A DNA stretch of 64,000 nucleotides from Burkholderia ambifaria AMMD (GCF_000203915.1 NC_008391.1:1922001-1986000); one strand, 5' to 3'; positions 50,136-58,428 are shown, counted from the first letter of the stretch. Notes: a model not told the origin generated them from the letters alone. Made by a program: numbers and translations.

Positions 50136-51110
50136 TCACGTGTACGCGATCGACCGGTCGCGCCCGAGCCGCTTCGCACGATAAAGCGCGGTGTCGGCCT
50201 CGTTGACGAGCACGTCGGGCGCCGTCGCGCCCACCGTCGCGCACGCACCGCCGACGCTCGCCGTCACCGGCACGCTGACGCCTTCCGCGTCGACCGGCGT
50301 GCTGCCGATAGCGTCGCGCACCTTGTCCGCCACCCGCATCGCCTCGTCGAGATTCGTGCACGGCAGCAGCAGCGCGAATTCCTCGCCGCCGAAGCGGCCG
50401 AACGTGTCCTGGGAGCGCACGATCGACGCGACGCGGCGCGCCGTCTCGCGCAATACCGCATCGCCGGCCGCATGCCCGAACCGGTCGTTGATCGTCTTGA
50501 AGTGATCGAGGTCGAACAGCAGCATCGACAGGTCGCCGCCGTAGCGCTGCCAGCGCGCGAACTCGTCGCCGAGCCGCGCCTCGAAGAAGCGCCGGTTCGC
50601 GATGCCGGTGAGGCCGTCCCGATTCGCATGCTCGCGCAGCTTCGCGACTGCTTCCTCGCGCTCGCGCTGCATCACGCTCACGTGCGTGACGTCCGAGATC
50701 GTCACGCACACGGCCTCGACTTCGCGGCCACGCGTGAGCGGCATGAACGTGCAGTCCTGCTGCATGTAGTCGACGCCGCCGGTGATCGGCCGGTCGTGCT
50801 CGAAGCGAAACAGGTAGGGCCGCTGCTCCCACGAGCTGAACGCGAAGCTGCCGAGCTGGAACACGCTCTCGAGCTTGCGTTCGAGCCACGCGCGCGGCAG
50901 CTCGGGAAAGCAGTCGAACAGGTTGCGGCCGATCACGTCGGCAGCCGGGATGCCGCTGTGGTCCTGCATGAAGCGATTCCACATCAGCACGGTCATCGAG
51001 CGGTCGAGCACGAACAGGCCGAAGCCCACCCGTTCGATCACGAGGTCGCTCAGCGACGCCGCGGTGGCGGTGGTGGCGGGGCGGGTAGTAGTAATAGTAG
51101 TAGCGGTCAT
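50136..51110 (-). CDS. PAS-GGDEF diguanylate cyclase
   Basis: A 324-residue cytoplasmic protein. A threonine/alanine-rich leader (about residues 1-18) is encoded by a trinucleotide-like tract. A PAS domain covers about 22-145 ([34 protein letters not shown]). The GGDEF domain follows with GGEEF at 241-245 and I-site RSQD five residues before. It makes cyclic di-GMP. The start overlaps the CheC-like stop (ATGA), so it is translated as part of a three-gene operon with a CheY-like and a CheC-like protein. Confidence 0.94.
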   Translation of the reverse strand: MTATTITTTRPATTATAASLSDLVIERVGFGLFVLDRSMTVLMWNRFMQDHSGIPAADVIGRNLFDCFPELPRAWLERKLESVFQLGSFAFSSWEQRPYLFRFEHDRPITGGVDYMQQDCTFMPLTRGREVEAVCVTISDVTHVSVMQREREEAVAKLREHANRDGLTGIANRRFFEARLGDEFARWQRYGGDLSMLLFDLDHFKTINDRFGHAAGDAVLRETARRVASIVRSQDTFGRFGGEEFALLLPCTNLDEAMRVADKVRDAIGSTPVDAEGVSVPVTASVGGACATVGATAPDVLVNEADTALYRAKRLGRDRSIAYT

Positions 51111-51733
51111 AGCGCGGACAGCAACGCGTCGAGCGAGTCGCCCATCAGCCGGATCGAATCCTCGGCCATCAGCATCACGAAATGTGCGCGGAACGCGTGA
51201 TCCTCGAGTCCGAAATTCACTTCGAGCAGCAGCGCGACGCTCCATGCGAGCACGTTCGGCTGGAACACGTCGTCGAACGACACGTTCGCGCCGAGCAGCC
51301 CGGGCGGGAAGAACACGGGCTTGCGACCGAGCTCGTCCAGGATCGACGACACGCACGCGCTCATCAGCACGTTCGCGACATCGAACACGACCTCGTCCTG
51401 CGTCGCCATGCCGGCATACACGCCGTCGCCGAACGTGCGCTCCATCAGCGACATGAGCCGCGCGACACCCGCGCTGCGGCACAGCACGATCGCCTCGCCC
51501 TTGATGTCGGAACGGAAGCCCTGGCGCACGGCCGTCACGTTCTCGCGGATGCCCGTCATCTCGCGCAGCGCGTCGCCCGCATCGGCGGCCTTCACGACGC
51601 GCACGCGCGGTACCGACAATTCGATGAAATGTCCGAGCAGCAGCGCGAGCCGTGCGGCGGCGCGCCCCATCGCGAGGTTGGCGATCTCCTGCAACGCGTC
51701 GCGTTGCTCCGCCGTGAACACCGATTCAGGCAT
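51107..51733 (-). CDS. CheC/CheX-like phosphatase family protein
   Basis: A 208-residue CheC-type protein. One active-site helix, LQEIANLAMGRAAARLALLL, keeps the E-x2-N pattern; the second helix FDVANVLMSACVSSIL keeps N but has D in place of E, so one site may be weak. CheC-type proteins dephosphorylate CheY-P, here probably the receiver protein encoded just before it. The start at 51733 overlaps that gene's stop (ATGCCTGA) with AAGGAG ten bases upstream; an ATG at 51742 is an alternative. Confidence 0.88.
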   Translation of the reverse strand: MPESVFTAEQRDALQEIANLAMGRAAARLALLLGHFIELSVPRVRVVKAADAGDALREMTGIRENVTAVRQGFRSDIKGEAIVLCRSAGVARLMSLMERTFGDGVYAGMATQDEVVFDVANVLMSACVSSILDELGRKPVFFPPGLLGANVSFDDVFQPNVLAWSVALLLEVNFGLEDHAFRAHFVMLMAEDSIRLMGDSLDALLSAL

Positions 51734-52094
51734 ACAACCCATACTCCTTGAGAATGGGCAGCAATGCCTCCGACGTCACGGGCTTGGCAACGAATGCGAT
51801 CGCGCCCAACTCGCGCACGCGTGCTTGCGCCTGCGGCTGAATATCGGCGGATACCACGATCACGAACGTGTTCAGATCTTCGTGGCGCAGTGTCTCCAGC
51901 ACCTGATAGCCGTTCAAGTCGGGCATCGTCAGGTCCAGAAACATCACGGAAGCTTTGCCGTCACGATAGAGCGCCAGCGCCTCGCGACCATTCGCCGCAT
52001 ACGCGACATCGACGTCCCAGTCTCCGGGCAGTGCCTTTGTCAGAAGTTTGCGAGCGAGCAAAGAGTCGTCGGCGATCACGATCGGCAAAGGCAT
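51726..52094 (-). CDS. CheY-like single-domain response regulator
   Basis: A 122-residue stand-alone receiver. The acidic pair is in IVIADDS, the phospho-acceptor is Asp54 in MFLDLTMPD, and the conserved lysine is in FVAKPVTSE. It has no output domain, so it must act through a partner, most simply the CheC-like protein and diguanylate cyclase encoded by the overlapping genes. A hybrid histidine kinase is divergently encoded 466 bp away. Confidence 0.92.
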   Translation of the reverse strand: MPLPIVIADDSLLARKLLTKALPGDWDVDVAYAANGREALALYRDGKASVMFLDLTMPDLNGYQVLETLRHEDLNTFVIVVSADIQPQAQARVRELGAIAFVAKPVTSEALLPILKEYGLYA

Positions 52095-52560
52095 GGCAGC
52101 GAAGCGGTATTCGGAATGGTCTCTCTCGCGTTAACGACCGCGCGGCGCGCTTCTTGAGGCGCCATGCAATCAAGCGCTGGCAGCCACCGTGCGGACGCGC
52201 GCGGGCGCCGCGGCACGATGCACGCGACACACCGCGCCGCAAACGCCGGCGGGCGCATATATCTGTCATAGGGAAAGCAAGGCGCGATTCTCTGAGTAAA
52301 CCGGAGGCGGTGCAACTCGCCATATTCACCATTTCGAACAAAATCGATCCGATCCCCCGGCATTCCGAAAACAGCCGCGATCATTTTCGAGATAAGCACG
52401 CAAAATTTTTCTTTGTGTACGTTTGCGCTGCCGGATTCATAGCGTTTTCAAACTTTCGATTTACCCCGTCGGAATCACCAGGTTGCCCCGCTGCGCCGGG
52501 TACGGCGGGTCGGCGCAACTCGTTTATGATTGAACACCGCAGCTTGACCCGCTCTCTTCA
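52095..52560. other. Divergent intergenic region between receiver operon and hybrid kinase
   Basis: 466 bp without a supported gene. The stretch from about 52300 to 52460 is clearly more AT-rich than the surroundings, as expected for divergent promoters. I see no recognised operator. Confidence 0.5.
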
Positions 52561-54801
52561 ATGACGTCCGAACGTCCCGCCGACTCCCGCCCGCCCGCCT
52601 CCACGCCTGCCGACGACTGGCAGGATGGCGGCAGTTATTCGGCCGGCGCGCCCGAGCACGATTTCGCGGTCCGGCGCGTGACGCTGATCGTGCTGCTGGT
52701 CGCGGCGATCGTGCTGCCGTGCATCTACGTGTCGGTCATGGCGTACAACGACCTGAAGGCACGCGAAGCCGCGGCGAGCGACGTGACGATGCGCACCGTG
52801 CGCGTCGCCGAGGAGCATGCGCTCAAGGTGTTCGACCTGACCGAGACGCTCGATGCGCGCATCGTCGACCTCGTGCAGGACATGGACGACGCCAGCGTGC
52901 GCCGCCAGGAATCCGACATCCACGAAGCGCTGAACACGATCGGCGGCGGCTATCCGCAGGTGGCCGCGGTGTCGATCTTCGGCGCGAGCGGCATGTTGCT
53001 CGCGAACAGCCTCTACTATCCGGCGCCCTACGCGTCGATCGCGAACCGCGACGACTTCGCCGGCATTCGCGACGGCAAGGTCATCGAACATATCTCGCGG
53101 CTGATGATGGGGCCGCTCAAGCTCGAGAACATCCCCGTGTTCAACACGGGCGTCGCGCGCCGTCATAGCGACGGTTCGTTCGCCGGGATGGTGTCGATCG
53201 CGCTGAAATCGTCGTACTTCAATTCGTTCTACCGCGAGCTCCTCGGCGGCGCGGCCACGCCGATGACGATGGCGCTCGCGCGCTCCGACGGCGCGGTGAT
53301 CGCGTCGTATCCGCCGCCGCCGTCGCTCGCGCACACCGATCTCACGACCACGTTCGGCAACGAACGCAACGATCCGCGCGCGGGCATCGTGCGCGTGCGT
53401 CACGACGGCGCCAGCGAGATCGTCGCGTACCGCCAGGTCGGCAGCTATCCCGTGTACGTGACCTGCGCGTACCGCACGTCGGCGATCCGGCGCGAATGGT
53501 ACGAACACTTGAGCGTGCTGGTCATCTCGATGTTCGCGCCGTCGATCGCGCTGTGGTCGGTGATCTGGCTGTCGCTGAAGCGGCTGAAGGCGGAAGAGGA
53601 GGCGTGGGATCGCTGGCAGGCGGAAGCGTCGATGCGGCGCTCGATCGAATCGGCGTACCGGCAGTCGCGCAAGATGCAGGCGCTCGGCAACCTGGTCGGC
53701 AGCGTCGCGCACGATTTCAACAACCTGCTGATGATCATCTCGAGCAACGTGCAGATCGCGCGGCGGCGCGGCGTCCAGCATCTCGACAAGGAACTCGGCG
53801 CGATCGAACGCGCGCTGAAGAACGGCCAGTCGCTCACGCGCCAGCTGCTCGGCGTCGCGCGCAAGCAGCCGCTGCACAACGAGACGATCGACATCGGCCA
53901 ATGGGTCGGCACGTGCCGCGAACTGCTGAAGACGTCGCTCGGTTCGAAGTCGTCACTGGTCGTCGCGATCGAGCCCGGTGTATGGCCGATCCGCGTCGAC
54001 GTCGCCGAGCTCGAACTCGCGGTGATCAATCTCGCCGTCAACGCGCGCGACGCGATGACGATCGGCGGCCGCTTCACGGTCGGCGCGCGCAACGTGACGC
54101 TGCGCCGCGAGGACGGCTTTCCGCTGACCGGCGACTTCGTGCAGATCTCGCTCGACGATACGGGCTCGGGCATGGCGCCCGAGGTGCTCGCGCGCGCGTT
54201 CGAGCCGCTGTTCACGACGAAGGCGCAGGGGATGGGAACGGGGCTCGGGCTGCCGCAGGTGTTCGCGTTCTGCGAACGCTCGGGCGGCCTGGCGACGATC
54301 GACAGCGCGGTCGGCGCCGGCACGTCGGTGCGCCTCTACCTGCCGCGTGCAGGCGTCGAGGACATCGTCGCGCGGCCACCGGCCGTCGCGCACGACACCA
54401 GCGCGCTCGCGGGCCTGCACGTGCTGCTGGTCGAAGACAACAGCGAAGTCGCGGCCGGTACGGAAGCCCTGCTCACGCTGCTCGGACACCGCGTCACCTA
54501 TGCGCCCACCGCCGACGACGCGTTGCGCCTGATCGAAGGCGCGGCCGCGAACGACGCGTTCGACCTCGTCATCTCGGATATCCACATGCCGGGCCGCCTG
54601 AACGGCATCGATCTCGCCGAAGCGATCGACAAGCGGCCGGGGAAGCTGCCCGTGATCCTGGTCACGGGTTACGCGGAGGAACTCGACCGCACGCGCACCG
54701 TCAACGTGCGCGTGCTGTCGAAGCCGTTCGACATCGCGCTGCTCGACGAGATCCTGCTCGGCATCCGCGAAGCGCGCGATGCGCGGCACACCGACACCTG
54801 A
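52561..54801 (+). CDS. Hybrid sensor histidine kinase with C-terminal receiver
   Basis: A 746-residue membrane kinase. A helix at about 41-61, a periplasmic PDC/dCache domain at about 65-315 (SIFGASGMLLANSLYYPAPYASIANRDDF, FNTGVARRHSDGSFAGMVSIAL), and a second helix at about 318-341. The HisKA helix carries His384 in SVAHDFNNLL; the ATPase domain has NLAVNARDAM and DDTGSGMAP. The C-terminal receiver has Asp673 in VISDIHMPG. It may signal to the divergent CheY-like/CheC/GGDEF operon, which is inference from position. The ribosome-binding site is weak. Confidence 0.93.
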   Translation: MTSERPADSRPPASTPADDWQDGGSYSAGAPEHDFAVRRVTLIVLLVAAIVLPCIYVSVMAYNDLKAREAAASDVTMRTVRVAEEHALKVFDLTETLDARIVDLVQDMDDASVRRQESDIHEALNTIGGGYPQVAAVSIFGASGMLLANSLYYPAPYASIANRDDFAGIRDGKVIEHISRLMMGPLKLENIPVFNTGVARRHSDGSFAGMVSIALKSSYFNSFYRELLGGAATPMTMALARSDGAVIASYPPPPSLAHTDLTTTFGNERNDPRAGIVRVRHDGASEIVAYRQVGSYPVYVTCAYRTSAIRREWYEHLSVLVISMFAPSIALWSVIWLSLKRLKAEEEAWDRWQAEASMRRSIESAYRQSRKMQALGNLVGSVAHDFNNLLMIISSNVQIARRRGVQHLDKELGAIERALKNGQSLTRQLLGVARKQPLHNETIDIGQWVGTCRELLKTSLGSKSSLVVAIEPGVWPIRVDVAELELAVINLAVNARDAMTIGGRFTVGARNVTLRREDGFPLTGDFVQISLDDTGSGMAPEVLARAFEPLFTTKAQGMGTGLGLPQVFAFCERSGGLATIDSAVGAGTSVRLYLPRAGVEDIVARPPAVAHDTSALAGLHVLLVEDNSEVAAGTEALLTLLGHRVTYAPTADDALRLIEGAAANDAFDLVISDIHMPGRLNGIDLAEAIDKRPGKLPVILVTGYAEELDRTRTVNVRVLSKPFDIALLDEILLGIREARDARHTDT

Positions 54802-54846
54802 CCCGCGTCACGCGGGCCGGTGCCGGCAGCTCGAACGGTGCGGCGA

Positions 54847-55401
54847 TCAGGCGGACTTCAGCATGCGCACCCAGTCGACGTAGCGGTCGACGAAGCCCTG
54901 CAGGAACTTGCGGGTGTCCTCGCTGACGATCTGGCCTTGGTCGTCGATGCGCGCCGGGTCGTGCTTGATGAACATTTCCGGCTGCGCGAGCGTCTTCACG
55001 TCGAGATACGCGAGCACGTTGCGCAGGTGCTGCTGCGCGAGCGCGGTGCCGGTCGCACCCGGCGACGTGCCGAGCACCGCGCCCGGCTTGCCGGACCACG
55101 AGTTGTGCCCCCACGGGCGCGAGCCCCAGTCGATCGCGTTCTTCAGCACGCCCGGAATCGAGCGGTTGTACTCAGGCGTGACGAACAGCAGCGCGTCGGC
55201 CGCTTCGATCGACGCCTTGAAGCGCTTCGCGACGTCCGGCAAATCCGCATCGTAGTCCTGGCTGTACAGCGGCAGTTCGCCGATCTCGACGAATTCGAAC
55301 GAGAAATCGGCGGGCGCGAGCGAAATCACGGCGTGCGCGAGCGCGCGATTCCAGGAACCGCGACGCAGACTGCCGACGACGACGGCAACACGATAGGACA
55401 T
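54847..55401 (-). CDS. NAD(P)H-dependent FMN reductase / quinone reductase (ChrR/YieF-like)
   Basis: A 184-residue flavodoxin-fold reductase. FMN-binding motifs GSLRRGSWNRALAHA and TPEYNRSIPGVLKNAIDW are intact. Relatives reduce quinones and chromate by two electrons and protect against oxidative stress. The gene is monocistronic; DnaA-box-like sequences lie 114 bp upstream of its start. Physiological substrate not determined. Confidence 0.92.
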   Translation of the reverse strand: MSYRVAVVVGSLRRGSWNRALAHAVISLAPADFSFEFVEIGELPLYSQDYDADLPDVAKRFKASIEAADALLFVTPEYNRSIPGVLKNAIDWGSRPWGHNSWSGKPGAVLGTSPGATGTALAQQHLRNVLAYLDVKTLAQPEMFIKHDPARIDDQGQIVSEDTRKFLQGFVDRYVDWVRMLKSA

Positions 55402-55766
55402 GGCTTTCTCCTTCCGGTGGGTGAGGAATCGGATCGATTGATTCGAAACAGGCTACAAAGGTCTGTTTATAGGCAAGCCAGCCCGCGAACCGTCCCACGG
55501 GGCCGACCGCCCGACTTTCCACAAGGTTTTCCACAGAAATTGTGGATAACTCGATCGTTATGGTCTGATGTTACAAACCGCCCGCATCGCGATTTCGCGC
55601 CACGCGACGCAAGGTTCCGGCAAGCATAGCGCAGCGCGTCGGCCGGCTTCATGAAATCGTGACGGAACATGCGTTGCAGCGCGGCGTCGCGCCCAGTAAG
55701 CTGCTCGCAGCGCGCCGCCCGGTGGCGCACGCGATTGCTTCCGCTTCGTAAGGCTCCCGACCCGCC
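55402..55766. other. Intergenic region containing DnaA boxes
   Basis: 365 bp between divergent genes. Its notable content is the three clustered DnaA-box-like 9-mers at 55515-55549. No other gene or RNA is apparent. Confidence 0.55.
55515..55549. promoter_or_regulatory. Cluster of three DnaA-box-like 9-mers
   Basis: CTTTCCACA at 55515-55523, TTTTCCACA at 55527-55535, and the perfect consensus TTATCCACA on the minus strand at 55541-55549. Three boxes in 35 bp within GC-rich DNA, about 8 kb from the iteron origin, are unlikely by chance. They could titrate DnaA or regulate the flanking genes. Confidence 0.6.
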
Positions 55767-56363
55767 ATGCCGTCCGCGTACGACGATCCTCCCTATCTCA
55801 CGCAACTGCGGCGCGACCTGCTGCGCTTTGCGCGACTCCAGCTACGCGATGCCGATGCGGCCGAGGATGCCGTGCAGGAAGCGCTGACCGCTGCGTGGTC
55901 GCACGCGGGCGAGTTCGCGGGACGGTCCGCGCACAAGACCTGGGTGTTCGGGATCCTGCGCAACAAGCTAATCGACATCCTGCGCGCGCGGCAGCGGACG
56001 GTGAGCCTGTCCGCGCTCGATGCGGAGCTCGACGGCGAATCCGCGCTCGATCGCGAGCTGTTCAAGGAAAACGGGCATTGGGCCGCGCATACGAAGCCGC
56101 GGCCGTGGCCGCGCCCCGAGACGCTATTGCAGCAACAGCAGTTCTGGACGCTGTTCCAGGTGTGTCTCGATCACCTGCCGGAACACATCGGGCGCGTGTT
56201 CATGATGCGCGAATTCCTCGATGTCGAGATCAACGACATCTGCACCGAACTGACGTTGACGACGAACCATTGCAGCGTGCTGCTGTATCGGGCGCGCACG
56301 CGCCTGCGCACCTGCCTCAGCGAAAAAGGACTGACGACCGAAGATGCTGCCGGGGAAATGTAG
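55767..56363 (+). CDS. ECF RNA polymerase sigma factor
   Basis: A 198-residue sigma-70 ECF protein. Region 2 shows LLRFARLQLRDADAAEDAVQEALTAAWSHAGEF and KTWVFGILRNKLIDILR; region 4 shows LDHLPEHIGRVFMMREFLDVEINDICTELTLTTNHCSVLLYRARTRLRTCL (landmarks). A linker rich in W, P and Q separates them. The 3' end overlaps the small zinc-finger gene by 20 bases, the typical sigma/anti-sigma pairing. Target promoters are unknown. Confidence 0.93.
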   Translation: MPSAYDDPPYLTQLRRDLLRFARLQLRDADAAEDAVQEALTAAWSHAGEFAGRSAHKTWVFGILRNKLIDILRARQRTVSLSALDAELDGESALDRELFKENGHWAAHTKPRPWPRPETLLQQQQFWTLFQVCLDHLPEHIGRVFMMREFLDVEINDICTELTLTTNHCSVLLYRARTRLRTCLSEKGLTTEDAAGEM

Positions 56364-56571
56364 GGACGTGACGCGACTGCTGTCGGATGCGCTCGACCGG
56401 TCGTTGACGCTGCATGAGCGTCTGCAGGTGCGCGTGCATCTGCCGGCTTGCAGCGGATGCCGGGCGTATCGTGGGCAGATTGCGGTGCTGCGGACGGCGG
56501 CGCAGGCGGTGGGGGGGCGGGGGGTGGGGGATGATCGGGATGCTTCGTCGGCGGGGGACGAGCGGGGGTGA
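56344..56571 (+). CDS. Small zinc-finger anti-sigma factor (zf-HC2)
   Basis: A 75-residue protein with the ZAS-type motif HLPACSGC (HxxxCxxC) and an upstream Cys in GKCRDVTRLLSDALDR. It has no membrane helix, so it would be a soluble redox- or metal-responsive anti-sigma. It overlaps the sigma gene by 20 bases. The last 20 residues are low-complexity and G/D-rich. A 207-bp minisatellite begins 88 bp downstream. Confidence 0.85.
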   Translation: MLPGKCRDVTRLLSDALDRSLTLHERLQVRVHLPACSGCRAYRGQIAVLRTAAQAVGGRGVGDDRDASSAGDERG

Positions 56572-57066
56572 GTTGGCTGGGGCTGTGTCGTTCGCGGTCA
56601 TGCGTTGCGGCGGCTGCCGGGGGATGTTCTTGTCGACGTTGACGCGGTGACGCGGGAGGTCGCTCGGGTCGCTCGGGTCGCTCGGGTCGCTCGGGTCGCT
56701 CGGGTCGCTCGGGTCGCTCGGGTCGCTCGGGTCGCTCGGGTCGCTCGGGTCGCTCGGGTCGCTCGGGTCGCTCGGGTCGCTCGGGTCGCTCGGGTCGCTC
56801 GGGTCGCTCGGGTCGCTCGGGTCGCTCGGGTCGCTCGGGTCGCTCGGGTCGCTCGGGTCGCTCGGGTCGCTGGCGGTCGCTCGCGGTCATCGAGTGCGGC
56901 GCCGGTGGCGGGGATGCGCGCGAAGTCGCCGGCGGTGTGTGAATCCGGTGGGTCGATCCGGCTCGCTCTGTGATTGCCGCTGCGAGCCGCGGCACGAGAA
57001 TTCAGTCGATCAATCCGGCACGCCCGCGCCGGACTGACGCAATAAGAAAAATACGCCGACCAACAA
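56572..57066. other. Intergenic region dominated by minisatellite
   Basis: About 500 bp between the anti-sigma gene and arsC. It holds the 23-copy 9-bp array; long open frames through it on several frames are artefacts of the repeat, since 9 is a multiple of 3. No terminator with a T tract was seen. Confidence 0.6.
56659..56865. repeat. Minisatellite, 23 perfect copies of GTCGCTCGG
   Basis: The 9-mer GTCGCTCGG is repeated 23 times without an error, 207 bp, with a degenerate copy at each edge. Perfect identity implies recent expansion or active homogenisation. Copy number should vary between strains. Confidence 0.97.
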
Positions 57067-57426
57067 TTACTCGAACAGCGTCCGCACCGACTCGGGCGGC
57101 CGGCCGATGGCTGCCTTGCCTCGATACACGACGATCGGACGCTGCAGCAGAATCGGATGGGCGGCAATCGCTTCGTAGGCCTCCGCATCGGCCAGACTCT
57201 CGCGGGCCAAATCCAGCGTCTTGTACGGCTCCTCGCCATCGCGAAGCATGTCGCGCACCGGGCGACCAAGCTGACGATGCAGCGTGTCCAGTTCCTCGAC
57301 CGTCGGCGGCGTCTTCAGATACTCGACGACATTCACCGGCGTGCCAGTGGTGTTCAGCGCCTCGACCAGCGCGAGCGTCTCGCGGGACTTCGAGCAGCGG
57401 GGGTTGTGATAGATCGTGATCATCAT
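57067..57426 (-). CDS. arsC: Arsenate reductase (glutaredoxin type, ArsC)
   Basis: A 119-residue ArsC of the ArsC/Spx fold. The catalytic cysteine is Cys11 in YHNPRCSKSRETL. The segment LLQRPIVVYRGKAAIGRPPE carries the conserved arginines. It reduces arsenate to arsenite with glutaredoxin, or is a YffB/YfgD-type relative. No arsR, arsB or acr3 gene adjoins, so a dedicated arsenic-resistance operon is not supported. ATG at 57426 or 57423. Confidence 0.9.
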   Translation of the reverse strand: MMITIYHNPRCSKSRETLALVEALNTTGTPVNVVEYLKTPPTVEELDTLHRQLGRPVRDMLRDGEEPYKTLDLARESLADAEAYEAIAAHPILLQRPIVVYRGKAAIGRPPESVRTLFE

Positions 57427-57541
57427 TCAGGCCAGGATGGGAGAGGCACGTATTGTAGCCAGTCTGGTTAGGGGCGTTTTGGTGCGGTGCCGGCGCGCGT
57501 GAGGAAGGGGAATCAAATTCTCGGATGACATTTGGTGCCCC

Positions 57542-57638
57542 GTCGCCCCCGTCGCCCCCGTCGCCCCCGTCGCCCCCGTCGCCCCCGTCGTCCGTGATGC
57601 CCGTGATGCCCGTGATGCCCGTGATGCCCGTGATGCCC
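57542..57638. repeat. Two adjacent 9-bp minisatellites (GTCGCCCCC x5, GTGATGCCC x5)
   Basis: Five perfect GTCGCCCCC units at 57542-57586, a 7-bp junction, then five perfect GTGATGCCC units at 57594-57638. The array abuts the first parS site at 57646. Both share the 9-bp unit length and the starting GT with the larger array 0.7 kb away. Confidence 0.95.
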
Positions 57639-57645
57639 GTGATGC

Positions 57646-57661
57646 GTTTATGCGCATAAAG
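57646..57661. other. parS site 1
   Basis: GTTTATGCGCATAAAG: matches the 16-bp palindrome of site 4 except for the final base. It directly follows the minisatellite. Confidence 0.85.
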
Positions 57662-57967
57662 TGCGTCGGGCTGGGGGCGATACGTGAGCCGTCTTCGCTC
57701 GCGAATAGCGCGGGGCGAATTGCACGACGCATCTCTATGGCGTGCGGGCTACGAGCCGGGGGACCGCCATATGGTTTATCGGTCGCATAAAGCTGTGGCT
57801 TCCCAGAGCGGGGCGGTCCACCGATATCCGCAGCCGGGCTCATGCATACCGATGCGTCGACTGATCAGCGAGGCGATACGGGATGTTGTTCGGAGCATCG
57901 TCGTGGGGCGAGATTTACGCTTGCGAGCCGACGGGGCGACCGCGAATGGTCGCAGATCCTCTCGATG

Positions 57968-57983
57968 GTTTATGCGCATAAAG
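57968..57983. other. parS site 2
   Basis: GTTTATGCGCATAAAG, identical to site 1. Confidence 0.85.
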
Positions 57984-58050
57984 GCCGGGGGCAATCAATG
58001 CAGTGTCGCTGCACATGACGCGTATCCCGTCGCCCTAAGCAACGCGTAGT

Positions 58051-58278
58051 TCATCGGTCGGGCTCGTGCTCAAAGCAAGGCCCCGAGGCGTAGATGCTCT
58101 CCGCTGCGCGGAAGTTTATGCGCACAAATTCCGCCGCCGTCTCGGCAACGTCTTCCCACAACAAGCGGAAGGGCAGGCCCTGATACATCTCAACGATCAG
58201 CATCTCGAACGCGCTCCCGAGACGTCGACCTGCGTGAAGCTTGCTCCACCACTCATCATCGCGGCCCGGCAATCTCAC
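58051..58278 (-). CDS. Possible small protein of 75 residues (doubtful)
   Basis: An open frame starting at GTG 58278 with the sequence MRLPGRDDEWWSKLHAGRRLG and a plausible amphipathic centre. I recognise no family. It runs through degenerate parS site 3, which it reads as FVRINF, and the plus strand is also open here. There is no good ribosome-binding site. It could be a remnant gene; I keep it only as a possibility. Confidence 0.25.
   Translation of the reverse strand: MRLPGRDDEWWSKLHAGRRLGSAFEMLIVEMYQGLPFRLLWEDVAETAAEFVRINFRAAESIYASGPCFEHEPDR
58114..58129. other. Degenerate parS site 3
   Basis: GTTTATGCGCACAAAT differs from site 4 at two positions, both in the right arm. ParB binding is uncertain. 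Confidence 0.55.
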
Positions 58279-58312
58279 TTCTAACCACGGCCGCCATCTG
58301 GCATCCCCCCTC

Positions 58313-58328
58313 GTTTATGCGCATAAAC
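58313..58328. other. parS site 4 (perfect palindrome)
   Basis: GTTTATGCGCATAAAC is a perfect 16-bp palindrome, 101 bp before the parA start. This is the type of site described for secondary chromosomes of Burkholderia. It may also serve in parAB autoregulation. Confidence 0.92.
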
Positions 58329-58428
58329 CGATAGCCCGAATGGCCAATGCGTAGTTTGTGAACGACAATTTCATTGAAATATAAATATCGTCCTGTAGAA
58401 TTCCAACGACCAAAAACAGGAGTGAAAA

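Larger units (their letters stand above)
57427..58428. other. Centromere-like region with minisatellites and parS sites
   Basis: A 1-kb stretch between arsC and parA with no convincing gene. It holds two short minisatellites (57542-57638), four of the five parS-like sites, and the parA promoter with the near-palindrome ATTTCATTGAAAT at 58368-58380. A degenerate, interrupted parS-like sequence (GTTTAT...GCATAAAG) is at about 57774-57791. Confidence 0.7.

Noticed and set aside
56605..56973. Open frames through the 9-bp array encoding repeats such as Val-Ala-Arg
   Set aside because: A 9-bp repeat stays open in several frames automatically. There is no ribosome-binding site and the flanks look non-coding.
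57067..57426. An arsenic-resistance operon
   Set aside because: arsC stands alone; no arsR, arsB, acr3 or arsH is nearby.
56659..57638. Possible CRISPR array
   Set aside because: Units are 9 bp, contiguous and without spacers; no cas genes are present.
57774..57791. A further parS site (GTTTAT...GCATAAAG)
   Set aside because: The two arms are separated by inserted bases, so the palindrome geometry is lost; at most a decayed copy.
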